From contig JAFZLC010000001.1 of assembly GCA_017551675.1 (NCBI GenBank), positions 62,001 to 126,000 on the forward strand: DNA of 64,000 nt, given 5' to 3'. Below, in pieces: positions 1 through 9,661 of this stretch. Both the position numbers and the translations under genes were made by a program. This stretch comes from Paludibacteraceae bacterium (GTDB lineage Bacteria; Bacteroidota; Bacteroidia; Bacteroidales; Paludibacteraceae). Within the stretch, counting starts at the first letter, position 1; each line of letters opens with the position of its first letter. The notes below the pieces were generated by a model. That model worked only from the letters and a program-made list of their open reading frames with translations. It was not told the DNA's origin and ran no database searches.

Positions 1-1
1 T

Positions 2-733
2 GTTGGTCGTGCTGCAATGGATGCCGTGTCTGCAGCTTATCTTGGAAAATCTCGATTTAATCCTCCTAAAGATGCGCTTGGCGGAAGGCGAGGTTTTTTG
101 GCTGTTATGACTGATAGTCCTAAGAAAGAATTCTTGACGGAATTTGCGAAGGGTGAGTTCTATATACAGTCAATCTATAACAAACTTTACTCATCTTGTC
201 GTCATACACACTCGGCCATTGAAGCGGCCTTGAGTATACGTCAACAGAAGGGGTTCAATGTCGATGATGTTGAATCTATTTGTGTGCGAACATATAAATT
301 GGCGGTCGGTGGACATGACCATACAATCATAGATGGCATAAACTCTGCAAAAATGAGTATGCCATATAGTGTTGCTGTCGCTCTTGTGACAGGTCGTGCG
401 GGTATATCAGAGTTTTCGGAAGAGATGCTCTCTAACAAAAAAGTATTGGAACTTGCTTCTAAAGTACATGTGGTAGTAGATGAAGAATTGACGGCTTTGT
501 GTCCTCAATGTCGTGCAGCTATAGTTGAAGTAAAGACACCAATGGATTCATTTACTGCTAGGATTGATTATCCTAAGGGAGAACCAGAAAATCCTCTGAC
601 TAAGGAAGAGTTCCAACAAAAATTTGAGGGACTGATGTTATTTGCTGGATATGAAAAAAAGACATGTGATATGTTGACAGAAATTGTGTATCGAACAGAG
701 TTCCATGTCGATGAAATAATGAGTTTGTTGTAG
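2..733 (+). CDS. MmgE/PrpD family protein, C-terminal part (cut by window start)
   Basis: The frame is open from the first bases of the window, so the N-terminal part lies outside. The visible 243 or so residues match the C-terminal region of MmgE/PrpD proteins (2-methylcitrate dehydratase, cis-aconitate decarboxylase and relatives): a conserved CRHTHSAIEAAL stretch, a GHDHTIIDG-like segment, then MPYSVAVAL, which belongs to the lid domain. The family dehydrates or decarboxylates small tricarboxylic acids in the cytoplasm. The next genes but one encode the two subunits of a fumarase/tartrate-dehydratase-like enzyme, which supports a role in hydroxy-acid metabolism. The substrate cannot be decided from the sequence. 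Confidence 0.85.
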   Translation, partial: VGRAAMDAVSAAYLGKSRFNPPKDALGGRRGFLAVMTDSPKKEFLTEFAKGEFYIQSIYNKLYSSCRHTHSAIEAALSIRQQKGFNVDDVESICVRTYKLAVGGHDHTIIDGINSAKMSMPYSVAVALVTGRAGISEFSEEMLSNKKVLELASKVHVVVDEELTALCPQCRAAIVEVKTPMDSFTARIDYPKGEPENPLTKEEFQQKFEGLMLFAGYEKKTCDMLTEIVYRTEFHVDEIMSLL

Positions 734-812
734 TTGTGATTGAATAAACAACATTATTTAGAGTAGAAAAACAAATTAAGTCACAACTGATAAAAAAGAA
801 GAAAGTTAACAT

Positions 813-2096
813 ATGATTATTCAAAGGGTATTATTGTTGTTTATTTGTGCATTCTCACTTTATTCTTGTAAAAAGGATTCACTATATTTGACCAATCTTG
901 TAGAAGCAAATAATTTTCAAGATTATGAGTCTACGCAAAATGAAGAGAATATAGGAGGAAAAGCAGCAGTATTGCAAAGAGCAAAAAAAATCTCAACCTT
1001 TGCTTGGACGCCACTATCTCCAATTTATAGCCATAAACTAAATGGTTATTTTGAAGCAAATCGTTCGTATGAAGGAATCCCATATTCATCTGTAAAGCAA
1101 TTAGATAAATTTGTTGGACTTGAGGTGTCTTTTGAAACGTTTATCTCTGCGGTAAACAATCCATATAGCGTCTTGTATACGGAAAACGTGGGGGCTTCTC
1201 CATATAACGGAACAAATTGTTCTGTCTATTATGGATCGGTTTGTAGTGCTACCGTTAATTATGCGTTAAATATCAAATTGCCTATAACAACATCTATGTA
1301 CAAGTCATCTGGGTTGTTTAAAAAAATACCTATACAGAATATTTCTAATGCGGAAACAGGAGATGTTATTCTGAAAGAAAACTACCATGCATTAATGGTG
1401 CTTGATGTAAAGAAATCAGAAACGGATGTAGACATATTGCTTTTGGAAAGCGCTGATGCGGTAGCAAAAGAATATACACTTTCAAAAAGTTCATATGAAA
1501 AGAAGTTTCCATATAGAGATTGGAGTATCTATAGATATAAGAGAATAAATGATGTAGAGTATGATTTATCTGAAGAAAATAATTTCGAGAGACATAAAAC
1601 TATTTGTATGTCTCGAGGAGATAAGTCGTGTTATCGTTTGAATGAGAAAATAGAAGTGTCTGTTTTGAGTATGGATTACCAATATTTGATAGTGGAAAAT
1701 GAGGATTCTGTTATATATTCGACAAAAATAGAGTCAAAAGGGAATGTCTCGATTCCTATTTCAAAACCAGGGAAATACACTGCATATCTTTCTCATGAAG
1801 ATTTAGGAGGTGTACATGAAGAGTCGACAACATTCGAAGTAATAGAAACAAAAGTGAGTTGTGCTCGATCGGGAAGGTACGTGTCGGTTGATTATAGTAG
1901 TTCTAACGGTATTCCATCTTATATTGTTATATGTAAGAATGCTAAAGGAGGCAGATCTTGTGTATATGTGATTACCGACGAGGATAGGTTTTTAGGTCAT
2001 GTCGATATTCATTTAAGTGACGACAGTGGAAAATTCTGCAAGGTCTTTTTTCAAGGAGAGTATGGATTGGTATCAAATGTTCCAATAGAATTATAA
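813..2096 (+). CDS. Lipoprotein with NlpC/P60-like cysteine peptidase signature
   Basis: 427 residues. A hydrophobic N-terminus ends in a lipobox with Cys19 (SLYSC), so export and lipid anchoring are expected. Residues about 85-215 resemble a papain-fold NlpC/P60-type domain: VCSATVNYAL around Cys144 fits the nucleophile helix (DCSGxVxYA in the family), His192 in YHALMVLDV fits the catalytic His strand, and Glu212 in LLLESADA could be the third residue. The usual Asp before the Cys is missing, so this is inference from motif order. The C-terminal 150 residues look beta-rich and Ig-like. The gene lies 79 bp after the MmgE/PrpD gene and only 7 bp before the hydro-lyase beta subunit, an odd place for an envelope enzyme. 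Activity on cell-wall peptides is possible but not shown. Confidence 0.6.
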   Translation: MIIQRVLLLFICAFSLYSCKKDSLYLTNLVEANNFQDYESTQNEENIGGKAAVLQRAKKISTFAWTPLSPIYSHKLNGYFEANRSYEGIPYSSVKQLDKFVGLEVSFETFISAVNNPYSVLYTENVGASPYNGTNCSVYYGSVCSATVNYALNIKLPITTSMYKSSGLFKKIPIQNISNAETGDVILKENYHALMVLDVKKSETDVDILLLESADAVAKEYTLSKSSYEKKFPYRDWSIYRYKRINDVEYDLSEENNFERHKTICMSRGDKSCYRLNEKIEVSVLSMDYQYLIVENEDSVIYSTKIESKGNVSIPISKPGKYTAYLSHEDLGGVHEESTTFEVIETKVSCARSGRYVSVDYSSSNGIPSYIVICKNAKGGRSCVYVITDEDRFLGHVDIHLSDDSGKFCKVFFQGEYGLVSNVPIEL

Positions 2097-2103
2097 ATAG
2101 AAA

Positions 2104-2613
2104 ATGAAATATCTTAAGACCCCTATATCAGAGGAGGATATCGCTAATCTTGAAGTTGGCGATGTCGTTTCAATCTCCGGATACATCTATACAGGTCGAG
2201 ACGCGGTTTTGCCGAAGATTGTTAAACACGCGGAAGATGGGACTTTGGCAGATGTAAATGTAGACCTTCAAGGTCAAGTTATTTTTCACACAGCCGTTAG
2301 TCTTGCTGGTGTTGGACCAACATCCAGTAATAAACTGGAAATAGAATCAAGCTTTGGACCCCTTTCTAGACATGGCATTAAAATGCATCTTGGCAAGGGC
2401 GCCATTAAACCAGAAACGGTTAAAGAATTGGCTGAAAATAACGCAGTATTTGCTGTCATACCACCTGTTACTGCCTTACTGGGAAGTCAAACTTCTGACA
2501 TTGAAGTGGTCTGTTATCCTGAGTTAGGTATGGAAGCACTTCATAAAATTAAGGTGGAAAATTATCAGGCAATAATTGCTGCGGCGCAAGGTAAGAGTAT
2601 TTATGACAAATGA
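2104..2613 (+). CDS. Class I fumarate hydratase / L-tartrate dehydratase-type hydro-lyase, beta subunit
   Basis: 169 residues, the normal length for the separate beta subunit of Fe-S-dependent hydro-lyases (FumA C-terminal domain, TtdB). Characteristic segments are VGDVVSISGYIYTGRDA near the N-terminus, GPTSSNKLE, and the C-terminal AIIAAAQGKSIYDK. The beta subunit provides substrate-binding residues and pairs with the alpha subunit encoded next (28 bp downstream). The reaction is reversible hydration or dehydration of a C4 dicarboxylate such as fumarate/malate, or tartrate. The beta-before-alpha order and two-gene arrangement differ from the fused FumA/FumB enzyme. Exact substrate unknown. 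Confidence 0.85.
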   Translation: MKYLKTPISEEDIANLEVGDVVSISGYIYTGRDAVLPKIVKHAEDGTLADVNVDLQGQVIFHTAVSLAGVGPTSSNKLEIESSFGPLSRHGIKMHLGKGAIKPETVKELAENNAVFAVIPPVTALLGSQTSDIEVVCYPELGMEALHKIKVENYQAIIAAAQGKSIYDK

Positions 2614-2640
2614 AGGATTCTTTCTATAAGGTAGATTGAG

Positions 2641-3492
2641 ATGAAAAGAGAAATAATCGAAAAGGTGGCAAACACTCTAGTACGTGCGGGATCCACTTTC
2701 CGTGAGGATCAGAAAGAGGCATATAGGAAAGCAATTTCAACAGAGAATAATGTCCATTCTTGTTGGGTGATGCAACAAGTTCTTGAAAATGCTTTGGTTG
2801 CAGAAAAGTCACATGGACCATTGTGTGATGATACTGGCATTCCTCATCTCTTTATTGAAGTGGGGAAGAATCGAGCATTGACTGGGCAATTGATGAACGA
2901 GATTAAGGAAGGTGTTCGGGAAGGATTGCGAAGATTACCTGGTCGACCTATGGCTATAAAAGGAGATGATTATGCACGGATAGATCAAAGTGGTGGTCTC
3001 GATGAAGATAGTGGTGCTTTGGCACCCTCTCCTTTCTTGATTAGAGAGGTAGAGGATGACAACTTGCTACGTCTGACAGTACTTATGTTAGGTGGAGGAC
3101 CTGCCATTAGAGGTATAACCCAAAGAGTATTTCATAAACATAGTGTGCAAACAGTAATAGATGAAATTGTAAATAGAGCGGTCCCTGCGGTAAGTCAGTT
3201 GGGGTGTAGTCCTTGTACACTGGTCATTGGAATTGGACGTTCTCAGTTTGAGGCTACCAGTTTGATGATGGAGGCTATGGCAAAGGGAGATTATAACGTT
3301 CAAAGCGAATTTGAAAGAATAATAACAGAAAGAGTTAATGAGTCTAATACAGGAGCGCTTGGTTTAGGCGGTAAGTATTCTGTGTTAGCAACATTTGCAA
3401 AGATTGGACCTCAGCGTGCAAGTGGTGTTCGAATAGTAGCACTTCGTCCATGTTGTTGTTTTGAACCGAGAAGGGCATCTGTTGATTTGTAA
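2641..3492 (+). CDS. Class I fumarate hydratase / L-tartrate dehydratase-type hydro-lyase, alpha subunit
   Basis: 283 residues, the size of stand-alone alpha subunits (TtdA-like). Cysteines placed like those that ligate the [4Fe-4S] cluster are visible: one in GPLCDDTGIP (around residue 61), one or two in QLGCSPCTLVIGIG, and a CCC run near the C-terminus that may be partly incidental. ESNTGALGLGGKYSVLA is also typical. It forms the catalytic Fe-S subunit with the beta protein encoded just upstream. The ATG at 2641 gives the expected N-terminus. This is the last gene of the metabolic group; the next gene (3506) begins a polysaccharide locus 13 bp later. Confidence 0.87.
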   Translation: MKREIIEKVANTLVRAGSTFREDQKEAYRKAISTENNVHSCWVMQQVLENALVAEKSHGPLCDDTGIPHLFIEVGKNRALTGQLMNEIKEGVREGLRRLPGRPMAIKGDDYARIDQSGGLDEDSGALAPSPFLIREVEDDNLLRLTVLMLGGGPAIRGITQRVFHKHSVQTVIDEIVNRAVPAVSQLGCSPCTLVIGIGRSQFEATSLMMEAMAKGDYNVQSEFERIITERVNESNTGALGLGGKYSVLATFAKIGPQRASGVRIVALRPCCCFEPRRASVDL

Positions 3493-3505
3493 TTTTGTAT
3501 TTTTT

Positions 3506-4513
3506 ATGGAGTATCAAGTGCCAATTTTAAAACAAAACTATAAGGTTTTAGTTCGTTGTTTTACATTTAATCAGTCAAAGTATATAGAAGATGCTTTGAA
3601 TGGTTTTGTGATGCAGAAAACTAATTTTCCGTTTATTTGTGCAATTGTGGATGATTGTAGCACGGATGGAGAGCAGGATGTTATAAAATCCTATTTGAAC
3701 ACCGAGTTCAATATGGAGTCTGCTGAATCGTATGAGACTGATTATGCAAATATTATTGTCGCAGTCCATAAAACAAATGTTAATTGTAGTTTTGCGGTTT
3801 TCTTTCTTAAATATAATCATTATAGCATAAAAAAAACAAAATCTCCTTATTTGCAGCCTATACGAGATGTATGTTCATATGAGGCTATGTGTGAAGGGGA
3901 TGATTATTGGACATATCCATTAAAATTACAAACTCAGGTTGATTTTTTGGATTCTCACGAGGATGTGGTTGTGTCTTGTCATCAGTATTCTTTTTTATAT
4001 GAGAACGATAAGACAATTACAACTTATCCATATAAATATTTTGAACAAAATCCACAGGAAGAATTCTTTTTGTTTAATTTGAAGTATAACTTTTTTTTAA
4101 ATTGGAAAACAAAGACTCTTACATGTGTGATAAGGATAAGTAAGTTAGATCCTGATTTTTGTAAAAACGCGCGATATCATAGGGATGTCCATGTAATGTA
4201 TGATTTGCTTCGTAAAGGAAATGGCGTTTGTCATTCCTTTTTGGGAGGAGTGTACAGAAAGAATCAAGGTGGTATTTTTGGATCTTTGAATCCAATAGAA
4301 CAAGCAAAAAAGAATTATGAGGTTTATAAAGAATTTGCGGAACTAGAGCCTACCCCTTTCTTAAAAAGATTAGCCAATGAATATAAGCTTCGATATAAAG
4401 CAAAACTTAGTATATTTGGTAAAATTAGGCTAAAAGTTCATGATTCTTTTTATTATTTAAGAACAGGAAGACATTTAGGAGACTTGCCATTTTTAGATAA
4501 TGATAAGTATTAG
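3506..4513 (+). CDS. Glycosyltransferase family 2
   Basis: About 335 residues from the ATG at 3506. An earlier in-frame start would overlap the previous gene and add a non-typical N-terminus. GT-A fold features: RCFTFNQSKYIEDALNGF at the N-terminus, AIVDDCSTDGEQD as the nucleotide-binding strand, and CEGDDYWTYPLKLQTQVDFL, where GDDYW takes the place of the usual DxD. This subgroup transfers a sugar from a nucleotide-sugar to a lipid-linked glycan at the cytoplasmic membrane. First of a run of same-strand polysaccharide genes with small gaps. Donor and acceptor are unknown. Confidence 0.88.
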   Translation: MEYQVPILKQNYKVLVRCFTFNQSKYIEDALNGFVMQKTNFPFICAIVDDCSTDGEQDVIKSYLNTEFNMESAESYETDYANIIVAVHKTNVNCSFAVFFLKYNHYSIKKTKSPYLQPIRDVCSYEAMCEGDDYWTYPLKLQTQVDFLDSHEDVVVSCHQYSFLYENDKTITTYPYKYFEQNPQEEFFLFNLKYNFFLNWKTKTLTCVIRISKLDPDFCKNARYHRDVHVMYDLLRKGNGVCHSFLGGVYRKNQGGIFGSLNPIEQAKKNYEVYKEFAELEPTPFLKRLANEYKLRYKAKLSIFGKIRLKVHDSFYYLRTGRHLGDLPFLDNDKY

Positions 4514-4552
4514 TTAAAAAAATTTGATTTCCTTTGTGTGAATTGTAATACT

Positions 4553-5458
4553 ATGGATTTTAAGTTTTCAATAATTATACCCCATTATAATATTCCTGAT
4601 CTGTTGGAACGATGCTTGAAAAGTATTCCGCAAAGAGATGATATTCAAGTTATTGTTGTTGATGATTGTAGTGACGAGGCTTCTGTGTCTATATTAAAGA
4701 ATAAGTTAGAAAAAGAATATGCTTCCGTTCAATTTATCTACCAGAATGTGAATGGTGGTGGTGGTAGATGTAGGAATGAAGCACTGAAATATGCAAAAGG
4801 GAAATGGCTCGTATTTTCGGATGCGGATGATTTCTTCTCAGATGATGCTCCTCAGTTATTTGAAAAATATCAGGATGATGATTCCGACATCATCTACTTT
4901 CGAGTGGATTGTGTATTATCAAATGATATAAGTGTCAGATCGGAACTCAGAAATTATAATCGAGATAGGGTCGATCTGTACCTGTCATCTAAGGATGAAA
5001 GGGGGTTGCGTTTTTTGTATACGGAGCCATGGGGCAAGATGATAAAAAGAGAGTTGGTGGAAAAATTCTCAATTCGCTTTAGCGAGACAATCGTATGCAA
5101 TGACTATTTTTTCTCTGTGGCAACAGGTTTCCATGCCAAGATTATTAAGGCGGATGGGGCTTTCCTATATGTAGTAACGGTTCGCGATGGTTCTGTCAGT
5201 TCTAAAACGGATACGATAGAGAAGGAGAAGATAAGAATCGACGAGACGGTTAAAGTTCATCTTTATTTGCAACAAAACGGATATAATCTCGAAGAACGTT
5301 TTAGCGCGGAGAAAATACATATACGTATGATAGTGTTGCTAAAAAGGGATTTTTTGTTCGCGATAAAAGAGTTTGTGCATATTAAGCGATGTGGCATGCC
5401 TCTTTTCCCAATCTTTAAACAAATGTTGGATGTGTTTATTGAAAATAGAAAAAAGTAG
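4553..5458 (+). CDS. Glycosyltransferase family 2
   Basis: About 301 residues from ATG 4553. A GT-A fold is shown by FSIIIPHYNIPDLLERCLKS, QVIVVDDCSDE, GGGRCRNEAL and WLVFSDADDFF, the last containing the metal-binding DxD-like element. GNARN-type residues are altered to GGRCRN, which is within family variation. Lies between another GT2 and a beta-helix protein, with a 5-bp gap to the latter, so it is probably in the same operon. Likely adds one residue during assembly of an O-antigen or capsule repeat unit. Confidence 0.88.
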   Translation: MDFKFSIIIPHYNIPDLLERCLKSIPQRDDIQVIVVDDCSDEASVSILKNKLEKEYASVQFIYQNVNGGGGRCRNEALKYAKGKWLVFSDADDFFSDDAPQLFEKYQDDDSDIIYFRVDCVLSNDISVRSELRNYNRDRVDLYLSSKDERGLRFLYTEPWGKMIKRELVEKFSIRFSETIVCNDYFFSVATGFHAKIIKADGAFLYVVTVRDGSVSSKTDTIEKEKIRIDETVKVHLYLQQNGYNLEERFSAEKIHIRMIVLLKRDFLFAIKEFVHIKRCGMPLFPIFKQMLDVFIENRKK

Positions 5459-5463
5459 ATTTC

Positions 5464-6912
5464 ATGATAACAAAAGTGATTAAGTTTTTATGCCCTTTGT
5501 TTCTGATGGTGCCTTTTTTCTTGATTGGTGCATCTGATGATCAAAAGATATATTATGTTTCTTCGTCACAGGGAAGTGATTCAAATGATGGGACAGAGGA
5601 AAGACCGCTGAAATCTATATTTTCGAGCAAAATACCAAAATCTGGTGTTGAAATCAGATTGAAATGCGGAGATGTGTTTTATGAAAATATCAAAGCACAT
5701 AATAACGACTTCTCTTCGTATGGAGTAGGAGCAAAACCAGTTATATCTGGTTGGAAAATCTTGCCGAAGTCGAATGCATTGTGGACGGAAGGAAGAATGA
5801 ATAATGGTAAATGGGAAGAAAAGAAAGGAACGCATATATGGCGTTTGGATTTAAATCAAACAGGTTTCTATGGAAGGGTGAATTCTTCCGAACCGTACGA
5901 GAACAATATTGGGTTGATAATGGAGAGTGATACGAAACGTATGCATGGACGGAAGTGTGAGTTTATATACAAGGAGGATTGCAATGATCCTTATAAAAAT
6001 CCACAACGTAATACTTATTTAAAGCATAATTTCGATTTTGCTCAGACTTCGAAATCAAAGAAGAGTGCTCAACCTTCTGATTATCGATATTTGTATATGT
6101 ATTTGGATCATAATCCTTCGCAGCATGAACTGATGTTTTCTACTTATGGGAATGGTATAGGTGCAGGAAATACGAAAATCAATGGTCTTAGAATAGAGGG
6201 CTTTAGTTGCCATGGCGTTGCGTGTGGATCTAATGTTTCAATTTCAGATTGTGAGATTGAGTATATAGGTGGTGCACATCAATATGAAAGTGTGAGATGG
6301 GTTCGTTATGGAAATGGAGTGGAATTTTATGTTTCAAAAACACGTGAGAATGGACATGTTTTCAACAATAGAATTAGTCATACATTTGATTGTGCAACAA
6401 CAATCCAGGGTTCGAATCATATAGGTGCTACAGCAAAAAACATAGTTATTGAAAAAAATATCATTAAAAATTGCAGACAAGCTTTTGAATTTTTCTTGAG
6501 TAATAGTGATAAGGCTAAGAAGATTAATTACGATTGTGTTGGGTGTATATTTCGTAAAAATATTTGTGTTGATAGTGGCGAAAATGGTTTTGAATCACCG
6601 GAATATCGTGATACACATATATTGAGTTATCAAAAGGAATATCCCACTTCTATGAAAATTGAAGGGAATACATTTGTTGGTGGGAATGGTTTATATACAG
6701 CGACGAATCCTTCTATGCTTCGGCTTGGCAGAAACGATTATTATTACTCTGGTAATGAAGTGGTCTTGTGGAGATCTGGAATGCCAAAAGAAGTTGTGAT
6801 GCTAAAAGACAGAAAGAATTTCGGAAAAGATGGAAAGAGTGTTGAATCGGTTACTTTTCATCAGATGAGCCCAGAACAATTAAAAGCAAAGAGGTTAGAG
6901 TTGTCGAAGTAA
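5464..6912 (+). CDS. Secreted right-handed beta-helix (pectate-lyase-like) protein
   Basis: 482 residues with a cleavable signal peptide (about residues 1-23, ending near FLIGAS). After KIYYVSSSQGSDSNDGTEE, the usual N-cap of parallel beta-helix proteins, come many short turns with N/G-rich loops (KNIVIEKNIIKNCRQAFEF, FRKNICVDSGENGFE, MKIEGNTFVGGNG). This fold occurs in polysaccharide lyases, epimerases and glycan-binding proteins. No catalytic residues can be assigned by eye. It sits inside the glycan locus, 5 bp after a GT2 and 5 bp before the polymerase, so a role in processing or editing the exported polymer is plausible. Confidence 0.75.
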   Translation: MITKVIKFLCPLFLMVPFFLIGASDDQKIYYVSSSQGSDSNDGTEERPLKSIFSSKIPKSGVEIRLKCGDVFYENIKAHNNDFSSYGVGAKPVISGWKILPKSNALWTEGRMNNGKWEEKKGTHIWRLDLNQTGFYGRVNSSEPYENNIGLIMESDTKRMHGRKCEFIYKEDCNDPYKNPQRNTYLKHNFDFAQTSKSKKSAQPSDYRYLYMYLDHNPSQHELMFSTYGNGIGAGNTKINGLRIEGFSCHGVACGSNVSISDCEIEYIGGAHQYESVRWVRYGNGVEFYVSKTRENGHVFNNRISHTFDCATTIQGSNHIGATAKNIVIEKNIIKNCRQAFEFFLSNSDKAKKINYDCVGCIFRKNICVDSGENGFESPEYRDTHILSYQKEYPTSMKIEGNTFVGGNGLYTATNPSMLRLGRNDYYYSGNEVVLWRSGMPKEVVMLKDRKNFGKDGKSVESVTFHQMSPEQLKAKRLELSK

Positions 6913-6917
6913 TTGTT

Positions 6918-8339
6918 ATGTTAACCATATTGAGTTTATGCGTATTGGGAATCCTAGCTTTGTGTTTTTATGATATAAAGTTAGGGTTGCCTATATATCT
7001 AGTGTGGTATTTGATGGTGCCATATTCTCAAGTTCAGATAGGCGGTTTTTCCTTGGGCGAGAATTTTGTAAACACACTTCTTCTTTTTTCATTTATTTTC
7101 AGTTGGATCCGTATAAAAAGGAGAAGATTCGCTGATTTGGGTAAAGCATTCGTATCTAAAAATTTATTGCAAATAAATAAAATTATATGTTTTGAATGTA
7201 TTCCATCATGGCGTTTGAATGCATTATTACCTTTTTTATTCTATTTCTTATGTGTCTTTGTACTCATTTTTTTTCAGAATGAAACCCCATTGGGATGGCA
7301 ACTTAATTATTGGAGGCAGAATTTGATGCAAACTATATTGTTGCCAATTTTTGTTTTTCATGTAATGTCTTGGGAACCAACCACAGTCAAATCATTTAGA
7401 AAAGCACTTTTTGTGGTGATATTTCTAATGGCAGTTTATGGTATAATATTAATGCCATTACATGGAATAAATCCTTATATCATGTATATTCAAATGATAA
7501 AGGGAGAAGATTATAACATGATGTACGCTTTGGCTGAAGGAACGGGTAGATTGTTTGGCCGTATTTCATCGTTCTTTTCACATCCGATGGCATATGGATT
7601 ATTCCTTGGCATGTCGTTTATTTATACATATTTTAATAGGAAAAAACTCAAAAAGGTCTATTTTTACACCCTAATCTCTATAATTTCACTAAACATTCTT
7701 GTATGTGGCGTTAGATCCGTTATAGGCGCTTTGGGCGTTACGGTGATTTATTACCTTGTGCTAAAGCGAGAGATAAAACTGATTATGACTGTTGGACTGA
7801 TTGGACTGATCGCATTTTTTGTTATTATGCAGATTCAGGAGTTGTCCGAATATGTTGGGTCGATTATTGATTTGGAACAGAAGCACACCTCAGTTGGAGG
7901 TTCTTCTTTTTCTATGAGATTAAAACAGATGGAGGGCTGTTTGTATGAGATGTCTAGTTCTCCTATAACAGGGAAAGGATTTGGATGGCATTTGTATTAT
8001 ATGGGAAAGTATGGAAGTCATCCCATTTTATTATGTTTTGAGAGTTTGATTTATATTATTTTGTGTGATAATGGTATTTTGGGAGTTCTCATTTGGATTC
8101 TTTTTGCCTTATTATATGTGTTTGTTTCGAAAAAATCTTTGAAGGAAGACGCTCTGCTAGGTTACTCGTTACTGATATTTTATCTTGTTTATTGTTGTCT
8201 GACGGGTGAGTATAATTATCTTCGCTTGTTTATGTTGTTTTATGTAATAATGGTAGCGGAAAGAATATATATGACCAAAACACTTTCTTTCTTTAAGAAA
8301 ATGGTTACACAAAAATGCACATCGAATAATGTGTCATAA
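6918..8339 (+). CDS. O-antigen/capsule polymerase (Wzy-like) membrane protein
   Basis: 473 residues, strongly hydrophobic, with about ten or more predicted membrane segments and a large periplasmic loop between roughly residues 285 and 360 that carries the GKGFGWHLYYMG element often seen in the Wzy/O-antigen ligase (Wzy_C) family. The family polymerises undecaprenyl-linked repeat units or ligates glycan to an acceptor at the outer face of the inner membrane. It is the only polymerase-like protein in the locus. Polymerase and ligase cannot be told apart from sequence alone. Confidence 0.78.
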   Translation: MLTILSLCVLGILALCFYDIKLGLPIYLVWYLMVPYSQVQIGGFSLGENFVNTLLLFSFIFSWIRIKRRRFADLGKAFVSKNLLQINKIICFECIPSWRLNALLPFLFYFLCVFVLIFFQNETPLGWQLNYWRQNLMQTILLPIFVFHVMSWEPTTVKSFRKALFVVIFLMAVYGIILMPLHGINPYIMYIQMIKGEDYNMMYALAEGTGRLFGRISSFFSHPMAYGLFLGMSFIYTYFNRKKLKKVYFYTLISIISLNILVCGVRSVIGALGVTVIYYLVLKREIKLIMTVGLIGLIAFFVIMQIQELSEYVGSIIDLEQKHTSVGGSSFSMRLKQMEGCLYEMSSSPITGKGFGWHLYYMGKYGSHPILLCFESLIYIILCDNGILGVLIWILFALLYVFVSKKSLKEDALLGYSLLIFYLVYCCLTGEYNYLRLFMLFYVIMVAERIYMTKTLSFFKKMVTQKCTSNNVS

Positions 8340-8369
8340 AAGAATATAAAATTCAAAATCTAAATAGAT

Positions 8370-9542
8370 ATGGATACCAAAGCAAGGGTAATTGCGTTTT
8401 ATTTACCCCAATATCACCCAACACCTGAGAACGATAAGTTTTGGGGGAAGGGCTTTACCGAATGGACGAATACAGCAAAAGCAAAACCTCTGTTTAGAGG
8501 TCATTTCCAGCCGCATATACCAGCTGATTTGGGTTTTTATGACTTAAGAATGCCAGAGATACGTCAGGCTCAGGCGGATATGGCTAGAGAGGCTGGAGTT
8601 GAGGGTTTTTGTTATTGGCACTATTGGTTTGGCAATGGTAAACAATTTTTACAAGATATTTTTGATGAAGTAGTAGCAACAAAAAAGCCAGATTTCCCTT
8701 TTTGTGTAGGGTGGGCTAATCATTCGTGGAATAATAAAAACTGGGTTACTTCAAAATCAAGTGTAAAGGATTCAATAATTGCGGAGCAAACATATCCGGG
8801 CGAGCAGGATAACATTAACCATTTTTACTCTTTGTTGGATGCCTTTAAGGATGATAGATATATAAAAGTTGATGGTAAACTTCTATTTCTGGTTTATGCT
8901 CCTCAGAATTTAAAGGATTCTGTGCAATTTATTCAGTTATGGAATGATTTGGCAAAAAAAGAGGGATTGCAGGGTTTCCACTTTGTTGGTGTTTCAGCAT
9001 GCGGAGAGTTATATTCGGTAGAAAGAAGACATATTCCAGGTCATGACAAGCCTTTCATTGAGGCATCTACTCTTTTTAAGGAAGTTGAACAATGTGGGTT
9101 TGATGCTATAAATTCAAGAGGTATGACTTTGGCTCATTATAAGTATTATAGTAAGCCCCTATCACTGATGAAAATGTTATTTGCTAAATTTACCAAAAGG
9201 GTCTTCAATTGGCAACCAATACAAAAGTATGACTATAGAAAACTATACGACAAGATTTTTTGTGATGAGGATAAAAATGAAAATGTATATCCGACTCTGA
9301 TTCCTAATTGGGATCGTTCTCCAAGATCTGGTCGTAGTGCTGTGATATGGTATAACTATTCGCCAAAGTATTTTAAAAAACAGATTCTGCGTGCTTTGGA
9401 AATTATTAAAGATAAACAAGATGATCATAAAATTCTATTTTTGATGTCATGGAATGAATGGGCTGAGGGTAATTATATGGAACCGGATTTGGAAAATGGA
9501 CATGCTTATTTAGATGCATTGAGGGAAGCTATTGAAAAATGA
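8370..9542 (+). CDS. WbsX / glycosyl-hydrolase-family-99-like protein
   Basis: 390 residues, the typical length of WbsX proteins. The N-terminus carries the family hallmark VIAFYLPQYHPTPENDKFWG and KGFTEWTNTAKAKPLFRGH, followed by DLRMPEIRQAQADMAREAGV, GFCYWHYWFG, the NHSWNNKN segment, and near the C-terminus MSWNEWAEGNYMEPD. Members lie in O-antigen and capsule loci and are predicted TIM-barrel enzymes related to GH99. Whether they transfer or hydrolyse sugars is unsettled. Neighbours confirm the polysaccharide context. Confidence 0.9.
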   Translation: MDTKARVIAFYLPQYHPTPENDKFWGKGFTEWTNTAKAKPLFRGHFQPHIPADLGFYDLRMPEIRQAQADMAREAGVEGFCYWHYWFGNGKQFLQDIFDEVVATKKPDFPFCVGWANHSWNNKNWVTSKSSVKDSIIAEQTYPGEQDNINHFYSLLDAFKDDRYIKVDGKLLFLVYAPQNLKDSVQFIQLWNDLAKKEGLQGFHFVGVSACGELYSVERRHIPGHDKPFIEASTLFKEVEQCGFDAINSRGMTLAHYKYYSKPLSLMKMLFAKFTKRVFNWQPIQKYDYRKLYDKIFCDEDKNENVYPTLIPNWDRSPRSGRSAVIWYNYSPKYFKKQILRALEIIKDKQDDHKILFLMSWNEWAEGNYMEPDLENGHAYLDALREAIEK

Positions 9543-9661
9543 TTTACGGCGTTATATAGAATTTAATTGTTATTTGATTGGCCTTATTGTTTTTATGTTT
9601 TTGGAGGCCGTGTGATATATAGTTTTTTTGAGAATTTGTATTTGAATATAATGATTGTTGT

